From Couchioplanes azureus (GTDB taxonomy: Bacteria > Actinomycetota > Actinomycetes > Mycobacteriales > Micromonosporaceae), in contig NZ_BMQY01000008.1 of assembly GCF_014648355.1 (NCBI RefSeq), positions 44,365 through 108,364 on the forward strand: a stretch of DNA of 64,000 nt. Direction: 5' to 3'. The notes under the pieces are model-generated. The model had not been told where the DNA came from. It ran no database searches and worked only from the letters and a program-made list of their open reading frames with translations. The position numbers and the translations under genes are program-made. Below, piece by piece: positions 34,630-43,779 of the stretch (position 1 is the first letter of the stretch; each line of letters begins with the position of its first letter).

Positions 34630-37191
34630 ATGCCCGGCCCGCTCGACCTCGACGCACCCGCCCCGCGCCTGCTGCTGGGCCGGGACCTCGCCGCGTTCGG
34701 CGAGCGCACCGCGCTGGTCACCGCGGACGAGGAGATCTCGTACGCGGAACTCGCGGCGCGGGTGGAACGGGCCGCCGCGGCGCTCGGGGCCACCCGCCGG
34801 CTGGTGCTGGTCGCGGGCGCGAACACCGTCGACGCGGTGGTGGGATACCTCGGTGTGCTCGCCGCCGGTCACGTGGTGCTGCTCGTCCCGGACGAGGACC
34901 GGGTGGTCGAGTCGCTGATCCGGGCATATGACCCGGACGTGGTGTGCCGGACCGTCGGCGGAGTGTGGCGCCACGTCGAGCGGCGGCCCGGCTCGGCCCA
35001 CGAGCTGCACCCCGACCTGGCGCTACTGCTCAGCACGTCCGGCTCGACCGGCTCGCCGAAGCTCGTGCGGCTGTCGTACGAGAATCTGCGCGCCAACGCC
35101 GAGTCGATCGCCACCTACCTCGGCATCCGCGACGACGACCGGGCGGCGACCACGCTGCCCCTGCACTATTGCTACGGCCTGTCCGTGCTGCACAGCAATC
35201 TGGTCCGCGGCGCCGGGATCATCCTGACCGGGCTGTCGGTCGCCGACGCCTGCTTCTGGGAGCTGTTCCGCGCGGCGCGGGGCACCGCCATCGCCGGCGT
35301 GCCGTACACGTTCACGCTGCTGGACCGGGTCGGGTTCCCCGCCATGGAGCTGCCGCACCTGCGCTACGTGACGCAGGCCGGCGGCCCGATGCCGCCCGAG
35401 CAGGTGCGGCGCTACGCCGAGCTGGGGCGGCGGCGCGGATTCCAGCTCTTCGTCATGTACGGGCAGACCGAGGCGACCGCGCGGATGGCGTACCTGCCGC
35501 CGGACCAGGCGCTGGCGCATCCGTCCGCGATCGGCGTGCCCGTGCCGGGTGGGGCGTTGCGGCTGGCCCCGATCGACGGGGCGCCCGGCGGCGACGGCGT
35601 CGGGGAACTGGTCTACTCGGGTCCCAACGTGATGCTGGGGTACGCCGGACGGCCGGCCGACCTGGCCCTCGGCCGTACCGTGCACGAGCTGTTCACCGGG
35701 GACCTGGCGCGGCGCACCGACGGAGGCCTGTTCGAGATCGTCGGCCGGCGCAGCCGCTTCGCGAAGCTGTTCGGGATCCGCATCGACCTGCACCACCTGG
35801 AGGCGGGCCTGGAGTCCGGCGGCATCCGGGCCTGCTGCGTGGCCGGTGAGGACGAGCTGGTCGTGGCGATCGAGCAGGAGGAGCGTCGCGAGGACGCCCG
35901 GCGGCTGGTGGCCGCGAGCTGCAAGGTGCCGGCCCGGTCCGTACGCGTGCTGGTGCTGCCGGAACTGCCGCGCCTGGCGTCGGGCAAGGTCGACCTCCAG
36001 GCGGTCGCGGCGCTGGCCGCCGCGCCGGTCCCGGCGGCGCCCGCCGCGGCGCACGGCACGGACCTGCGCCTGCTGTACGCCGAGATCCTCGACCGCGCCG
36101 ACGTCACCGACGACAGCACCTTCGTCGGGCTCGGAGGCGACTCGCTGTCGTACGTCGAGATGTCGGTACGTCTCGAACAGGTCCTCGGCGTGCTCCCGGT
36201 GGGCTGGCACACCATGCCGATCCGCCGGCTGCGCGAGGGCGCCGGCGCGCCGGCGCCGCGCCGGCGTCGCACGCTCGACACCGGTGTCGCCCTGCGGGCC
36301 GTCGCCATCGTCCTGATCGTCGGTACGCACGCCGATCTGTTCACCGTGCGCGGCGGCGCGCACCTGCTGCTCGCGCTGGCCGGGTTCAACTTCGCGCGCT
36401 TCCATCTCACCGAGGCTCCGCGGGAGACGCGCATCCGGCACCTGGGCGCATCCGTGGCCCGCATCGCCGTGCCGTCGTCGCTGTACCTGGCGGTGGTGGC
36501 CCTGGTCGACCACAAGTACAGCTGGCAGAACGCGCTGCTGCTCAACGAGGCCATCGGCCCCCGCTTCGGCGCGCAGCGGCACTACTGGTTCGTCGAGACC
36601 CTGGTGTACCTGCTGGTGGCGCTGGCGGCGGTGCTCGCGATCCGCAGGATGGACCGGTGGGAGCGGCGGTGGCCGTTCCTGCTGCCCGTGGTGCTGCTGG
36701 CCGTCGGCCTCACCGTCCGTTACGACCTGATTCCGCTCAGCTTCTCGGACAATCTCACCACACCGGCGACGCTGTTCTGGTTCTTCGCCCTCGGCTGGGC
36801 GGTCGCCAAGGCGGACGTCCCGTGGCGGCGCCTGCTGGTCACCGCGGCCGGCATCGTGGCGGTGATCGGCTATTTCGGCAACCCGCTGCGCGAGACGGTG
36901 ATCGCCGCCGGCCTGGTGCTGCTGGCCTGGGTCCCGCACCTGCCGAGCCTGCCCGGGGTGAACCGGGTGGCCGGGCTGCTGGCGAGCAGCTCGCTCTACA
37001 TCTATCTGGTCCACTGGCAGGTCTATCCACCCCTGCAAGGGTTCTCCCCGCTGCTGGCCACGCTGGCGTCCGTGGTCGCGGGCGTCGCGCTCGGCGCCGC
37101 GGTGGGACGGGCCACGCAGCGGCTGGGCGGACTCCGGCTCCGGCACCGCGCACCGGTCGTGTCCGGTCCCCGGTGTGCCCTCGCCGACTGA
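34630..37191 (+). CDS. Adenylation - carrier - membrane acyltransferase fusion protein
   Basis: One 853-residue chain with three parts. An AMP-forming acyl/aminoacyl ligase domain covers about 1-470, with the phosphate loop STSGSTGSPK at 135-144, YGQTEATARM, the TGD motif and SGK near 455. A phosphopantetheine carrier follows (about 478-540) with the serine in GLGGDSLSY at 505. A membrane acyltransferase-3 domain (about 555-850, roughly ten helices) completes it, starting RAVAIVLIVGTHADL. The ligase would activate a carboxylic acid, load it on the carrier and pass it to the membrane domain for transfer to an unknown acceptor, in the style of the Dlt or peptidoglycan-acylation systems. It leads the iron-transporter operon behind an iron box. 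No Shine-Dalgarno is seen. Confidence 0.9.
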   Translation: MPGPLDLDAPAPRLLLGRDLAAFGERTALVTADEEISYAELAARVERAAAALGATRRLVLVAGANTVDAVVGYLGVLAAGHVVLLVPDEDRVVESLIRAYDPDVVCRTVGGVWRHVERRPGSAHELHPDLALLLSTSGSTGSPKLVRLSYENLRANAESIATYLGIRDDDRAATTLPLHYCYGLSVLHSNLVRGAGIILTGLSVADACFWELFRAARGTAIAGVPYTFTLLDRVGFPAMELPHLRYVTQAGGPMPPEQVRRYAELGRRRGFQLFVMYGQTEATARMAYLPPDQALAHPSAIGVPVPGGALRLAPIDGAPGGDGVGELVYSGPNVMLGYAGRPADLALGRTVHELFTGDLARRTDGGLFEIVGRRSRFAKLFGIRIDLHHLEAGLESGGIRACCVAGEDELVVAIEQEERREDARRLVAASCKVPARSVRVLVLPELPRLASGKVDLQAVAALAAAPVPAAPAAAHGTDLRLLYAEILDRADVTDDSTFVGLGGDSLSYVEMSVRLEQVLGVLPVGWHTMPIRRLREGAGAPAPRRRRTLDTGVALRAVAIVLIVGTHADLFTVRGGAHLLLALAGFNFARFHLTEAPRETRIRHLGASVARIAVPSSLYLAVVALVDHKYSWQNALLLNEAIGPRFGAQRHYWFVETLVYLLVALAAVLAIRRMDRWERRWPFLLPVVLLAVGLTVRYDLIPLSFSDNLTTPATLFWFFALGWAVAKADVPWRRLLVTAAGIVAVIGYFGNPLRETVIAAGLVLLAWVPHLPSLPGVNRVAGLLASSSLYIYLVHWQVYPPLQGFSPLLATLASVVAGVALGAAVGRATQRLGGLRLRHRAPVVSGPRCALAD

Positions 37192-37237
37192 CCGACGACT
37201 TGCCGACGAACCCCCTCAATTTCGCGAAGGAGAAACC

Positions 37238-38281
37238 GTGCGGACCTGGAGTGCAAGACCCGCCCTGCTGACGGCGCTGTGTGCCGTCCTGCTGACGGGA
37301 ACGGCCGCCTGCGGCGGTGAACCCGAGAGCGAACCGGGCGACAAGACGGTCGTCCTCTACAGCGGCCGGAACGAGGCGCTGGTCAAGCCGTTGTTCGAGA
37401 TGTTCGAGAAGAAGACCGGCATCGAGATCGAGGCCCGGTACGGCTCGACCGCGCAGATGGCGGCCCAGCTCGCCGAGGAGGGCGAGAAGTCGCCGGCCGA
37501 GGCGTTCCTGTCGCAGGACGCCGGCGGCCTCGGCGCGGTCAACAAGAAGGGCCTGCTCGCCACGCTGCCCACCGAGCTGACCGCGAAGGTGCCGGCGACC
37601 TATCGGGCCAAGGACGGCAACTGGGTGGGCGTCACCGCGCGGTCCCGGGTCCTGGTCTACAACCCGAGCCTGGTCAAGAAGGAGGAGCTGCCTCCCTCGG
37701 TGTTCGACCTGACCGATCCCAAGTGGAAGGGCAAGGTGGCGATCGCGCCCACCAACGGCTCCTTCCAGGCCTTCGTGACCGCGGTCCGGGTGCAGCACGG
37801 CGAGGACAAGGCGAAGGAGTTCTTCTCCGGGCTCAAGGCCAACGACGTGCAGATCCGGGACAACAACATCGCCATCGTGGAGGACGTGGAGGCCGGCAAG
37901 GTGCCGGTCGGCCTGGTCAACCACTACTACCTCGGCGAGGTGGCCAAGGAGCGCGGCACCACGCCCGACAAGCTCGCCGCGAAGCTGCACTTCTTCGCCG
38001 CCGGCGACAGCGGCGCCATGGTCAACGCCTCCGGCATCGGCGTGCTGCGCCGCTCGGCCACCGACCCGGACGTCCGGGCGCTGCTCGACTACCTGCTCTC
38101 CACCGAGGCGCAGACCTGGTTCGCCCGGACGACGTACGAATACCCGCTGGTCGGTGGCGCCCCGGCACCCGCGTACGTGCCGCCGCTGGCCGAGCTGAAG
38201 GTGCCGGACATCGACCTGAACGACCTCGAGACCCTCGAGGCCAGCATCGCCCTGATCAAGTCGACGGGACTGACGCCCTGA
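37238..38281 (+). CDS. Ferric-iron ABC transporter substrate-binding lipoprotein (FbpA-like)
   Basis: The 347-residue lipoprotein has a signal peptide whose lipobox ends in TAAC (Cys25), somewhat relaxed from the consensus. The mature protein reads VVLYSGRNEALVKPLFEMFEKKTGI, as in Fe(III)-binding FbpA/AfuA proteins, and carries the paired iron-ligand tyrosines Tyr230-Tyr231 in VNHYYLGEV. It would capture ferric iron, possibly with a synergistic anion, outside the membrane. GTG at 37238 is preceded by AAGGAG at six bases; the frame's earlier ATG is an overlap artefact. It begins 46 bp after the adenylation-acyltransferase gene in the same direction. Confidence 0.92.
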   Translation: MRTWSARPALLTALCAVLLTGTAACGGEPESEPGDKTVVLYSGRNEALVKPLFEMFEKKTGIEIEARYGSTAQMAAQLAEEGEKSPAEAFLSQDAGGLGAVNKKGLLATLPTELTAKVPATYRAKDGNWVGVTARSRVLVYNPSLVKKEELPPSVFDLTDPKWKGKVAIAPTNGSFQAFVTAVRVQHGEDKAKEFFSGLKANDVQIRDNNIAIVEDVEAGKVPVGLVNHYYLGEVAKERGTTPDKLAAKLHFFAAGDSGAMVNASGIGVLRRSATDPDVRALLDYLLSTEAQTWFARTTYEYPLVGGAPAPAYVPPLAELKVPDIDLNDLETLEASIALIKSTGLTP

Positions 38282-38286
38282 CCATC

Positions 38287-39888
38287 GTGACCTCCCCGGC
38301 GCGGCGGGTGCGCCACGACGCGCCCGCCGTGGCCGCGTGGCGCCGGGCGGCACGGCGGTGGGCGCCGCGTCCGGTCCTGCTGACCGCCGCGGCGCTGGCC
38401 GTGTCGGTAGCCCTGCTGCCGCTGGTCTACCTGCTCGTCCGCGCCGGTGAGGCCGGCGCCGACCGGGTCGCGGCGGAACTGCTCACCGCCCGGGTCGGCG
38501 AGCTCGCCGCGCGCAGCCTGGGCCTGGCCGCCGTGGTGACCGCGGCGTGCACGGTGCTCGGCGTCGGCACGGCGTTCCTGGTCACCCGCACCGACCTCCC
38601 GGCCTCGCGGCTGTTCTCCGTGCTGGCCGCCCTGCCCCTGGCGGTGCCCACCTACATCGCCGCCTTCACCTGGATCTCGACGGTGGACGGGTTCGCCGGC
38701 TTCTGGGCCTCCGCGCTGGTGCTGGTGCTGTGCTGCTACCCGTACATGTTCCTGCCGGTGGCCGCGACGCTGCACCGGGCCGATCCGGCACAGGAGGACG
38801 TCGCCCGCTCGCTGGGACACCACCCCTGGCGGACGTTCCGCTCGGTCACCCTGCCCCAGCTGCGCCCGGCGGTGGCCGGCGGCGCGCTGCTCGTGGCGCT
38901 GTACGTGCTCTCCGACTTCGGGGCCGTGGCGCTGCTGCGTACCGACACCTTCACCCGGGCCGTCTTCACCGCCCTGGAGCTCGGCTTCGACCGCACCGGC
39001 GCGCTCGTGCTCTCCACGGTGCTGGTCGCGCTCACCACGCTGCTGCTGGCCGGCGAGTCGCTCACCCGCCGCCGCAGCGCCCGGTACGCCCCGGTGGGAT
39101 CCGGCGCGCGCCGCCCCAGCGTGCGGATCGGGCTCGGCCGGTGGCGGTGGCCGGTCACCCTGCTGCTCGGCTCGGTGTCGGCGCTGGCGCTGGGCGTACC
39201 CGCGGTGAGCCTGACGAAGCGCCTCGTCGCCGGGGTGTCCCGGCCCGGCTCGCTGGCCGAGATGGCCTGGGCCGCCGGCAACTCGCTGACCGTGTCCGCC
39301 GCCGGCGCGCTGCTGACCATGCTGCTGGCCCTGCCGATCGGCCTGGCCGCCGCCCGCGCGCCCGGGCCGCTGGCGGCCTTCGTCGACCGGCTGGGCTACC
39401 TCACGCACGCCCTGCCCGGCGTGGTGATCGGGCTGTCGCTCGTCTTCTTCGGCATCCACGTCGCCTATCCGCTGTACCAGACCCGCTGGCTGCTCATGCT
39501 GGCGTACGCGGCGCTCTTCCTGCCGCTCGCCGTCGCCTCCGTGGGGGCCGCGGCGGCGCAGGCGCCCCCGGTGCTCGACGACGTCGCCCGCAGCCTGGGC
39601 CGCTCGCCCTGGCGGGTCTTCGCCTCGGTCACCGCGCCGCTGGTCGCGCCCGGTATCGCCGCCGGCACCGCGCTCGTCTTCCTCACCTGCATGAAGGAGC
39701 TGCCGGCCACGCTGCTGCTGCGGCCCACCGGCATGGACACGCTCGCCACCGAGCTGTGGACGCACACCACGGTCGCGGCGTACGCGGCCGCCGCCCCGTA
39801 CGCCGCGCTGCTCGTCCTGCTGTCCGCGATCCCCGCCTGGTTCCTCGCCGCCCGCAGCGGCGCGATCGGCCCTCGAGGAGACCGATGA
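38287..39888 (+). CDS. Ferric-iron ABC transporter permease (FbpB-like)
   Basis: A 533-residue double permease with about twelve transmembrane helices in two repeated halves, typical of FbpB/AfuB/SfuB. Each half carries an EAA-like cytoplasmic loop: ARSLGHHPWRTFRSVTLPQL around residue 185 and ARSLGRSPWRVFASVTAPLV around residue 440. The protein forms the channel for ferric iron delivered by the binding lipoprotein. GTG at 38287 is the first good start after the preceding stop, though no strong ribosome site is visible, which suggests translational coupling. It overlaps the ATPase gene by four bases. Confidence 0.92.
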   Translation: MTSPARRVRHDAPAVAAWRRAARRWAPRPVLLTAAALAVSVALLPLVYLLVRAGEAGADRVAAELLTARVGELAARSLGLAAVVTAACTVLGVGTAFLVTRTDLPASRLFSVLAALPLAVPTYIAAFTWISTVDGFAGFWASALVLVLCCYPYMFLPVAATLHRADPAQEDVARSLGHHPWRTFRSVTLPQLRPAVAGGALLVALYVLSDFGAVALLRTDTFTRAVFTALELGFDRTGALVLSTVLVALTTLLLAGESLTRRRSARYAPVGSGARRPSVRIGLGRWRWPVTLLLGSVSALALGVPAVSLTKRLVAGVSRPGSLAEMAWAAGNSLTVSAAGALLTMLLALPIGLAAARAPGPLAAFVDRLGYLTHALPGVVIGLSLVFFGIHVAYPLYQTRWLLMLAYAALFLPLAVASVGAAAAQAPPVLDDVARSLGRSPWRVFASVTAPLVAPGIAAGTALVFLTCMKELPATLLLRPTGMDTLATELWTHTTVAAYAAAAPYAALLVLLSAIPAWFLAARSGAIGPRGDR

Positions 39889-40940
39889 CCGCCCTCACCG
39901 TGACGGCCGCCCGCAAGAGCTTCGGCGCCGTACCCGCCCTGGCCGACGTCGGCCTGTCCGTGCCGGCCGGCGAGCTGGCCGCGGTGCTCGGGCCGTCCGG
40001 CTGCGGCAAGACCACCCTGCTGCGCTGCATCGCCGGCCTGGAACGCCTCGACGCCGGCGAGATCCGGGTGGCCGGGTCCCTGGTCGCCGGGGCGCGGACG
40101 CACGTGCCGGCCCACCGCCGGCGGGTCGCCCTGGTGCCCCAGGAAGGCGCGTTGTTCCCCCATCTGTCCGTGGCCGGCAACGTCGAGTACGGCCTCGACC
40201 GCGCCGGGCGCCGCTCCGGCCGGGCCGACGAGGTGCTCGCGCTGGTCGGACTCGACGGCTACCAGCGCCGGATGCCGCACGAGCTCTCCGGTGGCCAGCA
40301 GCAGCGGGTCGCCCTGGCCCGGGCGCTGGCGCCGCGTCCCCGGCTGATCCTGCTCGACGAGCCGTTCAGCGCGCTGGACGCGGGCCTGCGCAGCAGCCTG
40401 CGGCAGGACGTCCGGACGGCGCTGCGCGCGGACGGCGCCACCGCGGTGCTCGTCACCCACGACCAGGCCGAGGCGCTGTCGCTGGCCGACCACGTCGTGG
40501 TGATGCGCGACGGCAGGGTCGTGCAGGACGGCCCGCCCACCGGCGTGTACGCGGCACCGGCCGACCCCTGGGTCGCCCGGTTCGTCGGCGACGCGATGCT
40601 GCTGCCCGGCGTGGTCCGCGACGGGCGGGCCCATACCGCGGCCGGTGCGGCGCCGCTGCACGGCGGCGCCGGCGCCGGTGGGCATCGGGTGACGGTTCTG
40701 GTGCGGCCGGAACAGGTGCGTCTCACGCCGGTCGAGGCGCCGGGGGCCGGCGAGCCGACCGCCCGGGTGCTGCGGCACAACTTCCACGGGCACGACTCGC
40801 TGACCGTGGTGCGCCTCGACGACGGCACCGAGCTGCAGTGCCGCCGGCTCAACGACGGGGCGACGGTCGGGCTGGGCTCGGCCGTGCGGGTGAGCATCCA
40901 CGGCTCGGTGCTCGCCTGGCACGCCGACGAGGCCGGGTGA
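39885..40940 (+). CDS. Ferric-iron ABC transporter ATPase (FbpC-like)
   Basis: The 351-residue ATPase has Walker A GPSGCGKTT near residue 36, the Q-loop VPQEGALFPHLS, signature LSGGQQQR, Walker B LILLDEPFSALD and H-loop VLVTHDQAEAL. A C-terminal regulatory TOBE-type domain (about 245-350) follows, as in the FbpC and PotA subfamily. It powers the permease encoded immediately upstream. The ATGA overlap with that gene indicates coupled translation. It ends only 13 bp from a convergent small gene, with no room for a separate terminator. Confidence 0.93.
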   Translation: MTALTVTAARKSFGAVPALADVGLSVPAGELAAVLGPSGCGKTTLLRCIAGLERLDAGEIRVAGSLVAGARTHVPAHRRRVALVPQEGALFPHLSVAGNVEYGLDRAGRRSGRADEVLALVGLDGYQRRMPHELSGGQQQRVALARALAPRPRLILLDEPFSALDAGLRSSLRQDVRTALRADGATAVLVTHDQAEALSLADHVVVMRDGRVVQDGPPTGVYAAPADPWVARFVGDAMLLPGVVRDGRAHTAAGAAPLHGGAGAGGHRVTVLVRPEQVRLTPVEAPGAGEPTARVLRHNFHGHDSLTVVRLDDGTELQCRRLNDGATVGLGSAVRVSIHGSVLAWHADEAG

Positions 40941-40953
40941 GCCCCTCGCCGTC

Positions 40954-41133
40954 CTACTGCTGGGTGTCTCCGGCGCCGGTGCGCTTCTGCGCCTCGTCGA
41001 CGCCCTTGTCGATCTGCGCCGAGTATTTGTCACCCGTACGCTGGTCCACCTGGTCGCCGGCCTGCTGAATCGCCTGGTCGACCTGCTGGTCGTGGTCGTC
41101 GGCGAATTCCTTGACCTTGTCCATGAAACCCAC
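40954..41133 (-). CDS. Rv0909-like small antitoxin family protein
   Basis: A 59-residue, highly charged, helical protein beginning VGFMDKVKEFADDHDQQVDQ. It matches the small family that includes the Mycobacterium tuberculosis antitoxin Rv0909: a short N-terminal motif followed by repeated D-Q-A-x-D segments. In M. tuberculosis the partner toxin Rv0910 is an SRPBCC protein encoded next to it; no such partner is adjacent here, so this is an orphan or has another role. GTG at 41133 follows GGAG at six bases. It converges with the iron-transporter ATPase gene. Confidence 0.72.
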   Translation of the reverse strand: MGFMDKVKEFADDHDQQVDQAIQQAGDQVDQRTGDKYSAQIDKGVDEAQKRTGAGDTQQ

Positions 41134-41204
41134 GGTGCACTCCTTCGCCTCGGATGTCGCGAAGGCGGATACCCGACCCGGTGTCCCCCAAACGGGGGCC
41201 GCCG

Positions 41205-41975
41205 TCAGAGCAGCTGGGCGCCCTGGCGGGCGAGGAGGGCCAGGGCCCGCGCGGCACCGGGGGCGAAGCGCCCCGGGCGGTCGTCCATGACGCACAGTGT
41301 GGCGACGACGTGGCCGTCGCCGTCGGGCAGGGGCGCACCGGCGTACGAGCGGATGCCCGCCTCGGTGAGGAGCGGGTTGTCGGTGTGCCGCGGGTCGTCG
41401 TGGGTGTCGCGCAGAACGACGGCCGCGCCGGTGCGGACAACCTGGCTGCAGGGCGCCCACGCGGTCGGGATGGCTCCTGTCCGGGCGATCCAGCCGTTCA
41501 GTCCGGTCGCGGCCACGACGTGGACGACGTCGCCGAGGACCAGGTGGACGGCCGCGATCGGGGCGTTCAGCAGCCGGGCGGTGCGTTCGGCGAGCGTCGT
41601 CAGCGCGCGGTGGTCCCGTGTCGCGCCGGCACCGGTGAGCACGGTGTAGGCGGCGGAGAGCCGGGCGGGATCGAGCAGCGGGTCCGGCAGCGCGAAGGTG
41701 ACCGTGGGCTCGAGCGTCGCGACGGCGTTGGCCAGCATGTCGGACGTGACGTCGACCAGGTGCCGGCGGCGCAGTGGCTTGTTCATGACGTGGTCGAACA
41801 CGCGCACCGCGTTGTCGGGGGCGGCGGCGCTGAGCATCAGCATGGGCAGCGTGGCGGTGACCGGGTCGGCGCGCAGCAGGTCCGCCACCTGCAGGCCGCT
41901 CATGTCGGGCATGAAGTGGTCGAGGATGACCAGGTCCGGGCGGTGGTCCGCGATCAGCCCCAGAGCCGACTGCCC
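41205..41975 (-). pseudogene. Receiver + GAF remnant lacking its N-terminus
   Basis: Reading about 256 codons in one frame gives the last two thirds of a receiver domain: the phospho-acceptor in LVILDHFMPDMSG, the LSAA switch region and the MNKP lysine. A GAF domain of about 160 residues follows. The first strand, the acidic Asp-Asp pocket and the first helix of the receiver are missing, and there is no start codon or ribosome site at its beginning. Its reading frame overlaps and is out of frame with the end of the histidine kinase gene. I read it as a broken gene or a deleted kinase-receiver junction; a sequence error is the main alternative. Confidence 0.65.
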
Positions 41976-43564
41976 GTGCCGGGCCGGTGGTCGTGGGGGC
42001 TGGTGGCGATGGTGCCGTGGTGGCGCTCGGCGATGAGTTTCGCGATGGCCAGGCCCAGGCCGGCGCCGGGGATCGCCAGTTCGGTCGTGATGGCGCCGCG
42101 GAAGAAGCGGTCGAACACGTGCGGGCGCTCGTGCTCGGGTATGCCGAAGCCGGTGTCGCTGACCGCGATGGCGGCGGTGGTCTCCGTGCCGGTGACGGTG
42201 ATGCCGATGGCGCCGCCGTCGGGGGTGTAGGCGATGGCGTTGTCGAGGAGCGCGGTGACCAGCTGGGTGAGCCGTCCGGGATCGCCCTGCATCGGCAGGC
42301 GGGCCGGGGTGGTCTGGGTGAGGGTGAGGTTCCTTTCGTCGGCGCGGGCCTCGACGGCGCAGGCGGCGCCGGTCACCACGGCCACCAGGTCGATGTCGGT
42401 CGTCGTGAGCGGGCTGCGGCCGGCGTCGAGGGCCGACAGGTCCAGCAACGCCTCGACGAGCCGGCGGAGCCGTTCGCTGCCGCGCCGGGCGCCGGCGATC
42501 ATCGGCAGCAGGTCCGCGACCGGCGCGCCGGGATCGCTGTCGCCCATCAGCTCCAGGTAGGAGCCGACGATCGTCACCGGGGTCCGCAGCTCGTGGCCCA
42601 CGAGGCTGAGGTATTCGTCCTTGGCCCGGCTGAGCATCTGTTGCAGGTGTTCGGCGCGGCGGGTCTCGGTGATGTCGTGGAAGACCGACACGGCGCCCAG
42701 GCGCCGTCCCTGGAGGCCGGTGATCGGGTGGGCGTTGACGCGCAACTGGTGGCGTCCCTGCCGGCCGTGCAGCTCGTACTCGACCCCGCGGACGTCGCTG
42801 CCGTGCATCGCCCGCAGCAGGGGCATCTGCTCGGTCCTGATCGGGCCACCGTCGGGCGTGGTGACAGGTAGCCGCCGGACCCACTCCTCGGCGCTGCCCT
42901 CCACCTTGTCGGTGCCGAGGCGGTCGCGCAGGGAGCGGTTGACGAGCACGAGACGGCCGTCGGCGTCGCAGGCGGCGACGCCGGTGTCGAGACTGTTGAG
43001 CAACGTGTCGAGGAACACCCGCTGTTCTTGTTCGGCCTCGCGGGCGCGCTGTTCGGCGACGAACGCGGTGCAGGCCTGCGCGCCGTCGTCGACGGCCGTC
43101 AGCTCGTCGGGTTGCCACTGCCGGGGCTGGTAGTCCATCACCGCGCACACGCCGACGATCGCGCCGTCCGGGTCGCGTACCGGGAACCCGGCGTAGGAGC
43201 GGATGCCCACGGCGCGGACCGGCGCGTCGACGGGCACCCGCTCGTCGGCGTCCACGTCGCTGACGACCACCGGGAAACCGGTCCGCAACAGCACCCCGCC
43301 CAGCGTGGCCGACATCGGCACGTCCTGCATCGGTTCGAAGCCCTGCGGCATGTGGTGGCCGCCGATCAACCGCAGATTGCGGCCCTCGACCAGATGGATC
43401 ATGGCGCACGCGGCCCGGGCGCCGCGCGTGGTGAGCGCGGCGAGCCGGTCCGCCGCCGTCCGCGACATGCCGCCCGGCGCCATCTCCACGGCGGCCACCG
43501 GCGCGCCGGCCGGCGCCGCCTTGGTGATCAAGGAACCGCGGGTCGGCTCCGTAGCCGGATCCAT
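41954..43564 (-). CDS. GAF-PAS sensor histidine kinase with damaged 3' end
   Basis: A 536-residue cytoplasmic kinase: GAF domain (about 20-175), a PAS domain (about 190-300), a HisKA domain with His324 in GHELRTPV, and a HATPase domain with N box LLDNAIAYTPDGG, G1 DTGFGIPEHERP and G2 GAGLGLAIAKLIAERHHG. The normal last strand (GTGSxFxxxLP) is cut short: the chain ends GTGSRLWG and stops, while a receiver domain continues in another frame. The end therefore probably arose by deletion or error. The kinase may still fold, but its output partner is compromised. Confidence 0.85.
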   Translation of the reverse strand: MDPATEPTRGSLITKAAPAGAPVAAVEMAPGGMSRTAADRLAALTTRGARAACAMIHLVEGRNLRLIGGHHMPQGFEPMQDVPMSATLGGVLLRTGFPVVVSDVDADERVPVDAPVRAVGIRSYAGFPVRDPDGAIVGVCAVMDYQPRQWQPDELTAVDDGAQACTAFVAEQRAREAEQEQRVFLDTLLNSLDTGVAACDADGRLVLVNRSLRDRLGTDKVEGSAEEWVRRLPVTTPDGGPIRTEQMPLLRAMHGSDVRGVEYELHGRQGRHQLRVNAHPITGLQGRRLGAVSVFHDITETRRAEHLQQMLSRAKDEYLSLVGHELRTPVTIVGSYLELMGDSDPGAPVADLLPMIAGARRGSERLRRLVEALLDLSALDAGRSPLTTTDIDLVAVVTGAACAVEARADERNLTLTQTTPARLPMQGDPGRLTQLVTALLDNAIAYTPDGGAIGITVTGTETTAAIAVSDTGFGIPEHERPHVFDRFFRGAITTELAIPGAGLGLAIAKLIAERHHGTIATSPHDHRPGTGSRLWG

Positions 43565-43779
43565 CCCTTCATCATGACCGCAGACCGGCGCCCACCGGGC
43601 CGAATCGCCGGAAGCGGGCCGGGACCGCTATGGCGGTGAATGCGCGACGCCGCGACGGTTGCCGTCCGGTTGTCGATCTGTCGATTGGTTCCGCGACGGC
43701 GTGCCTGATGTGCCGCGGCTCTCATGGTCGTCAGGACGGAAACGTTCAACGCGAAACTGTCGCCGTCGACTGGCAGGTG

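Noticed and set aside
34630..37191. A non-ribosomal peptide synthetase cluster
   Set aside because: There is a single adenylation domain with one carrier and a membrane acyltransferase, but no condensation or thioesterase domain and no further biosynthetic genes.
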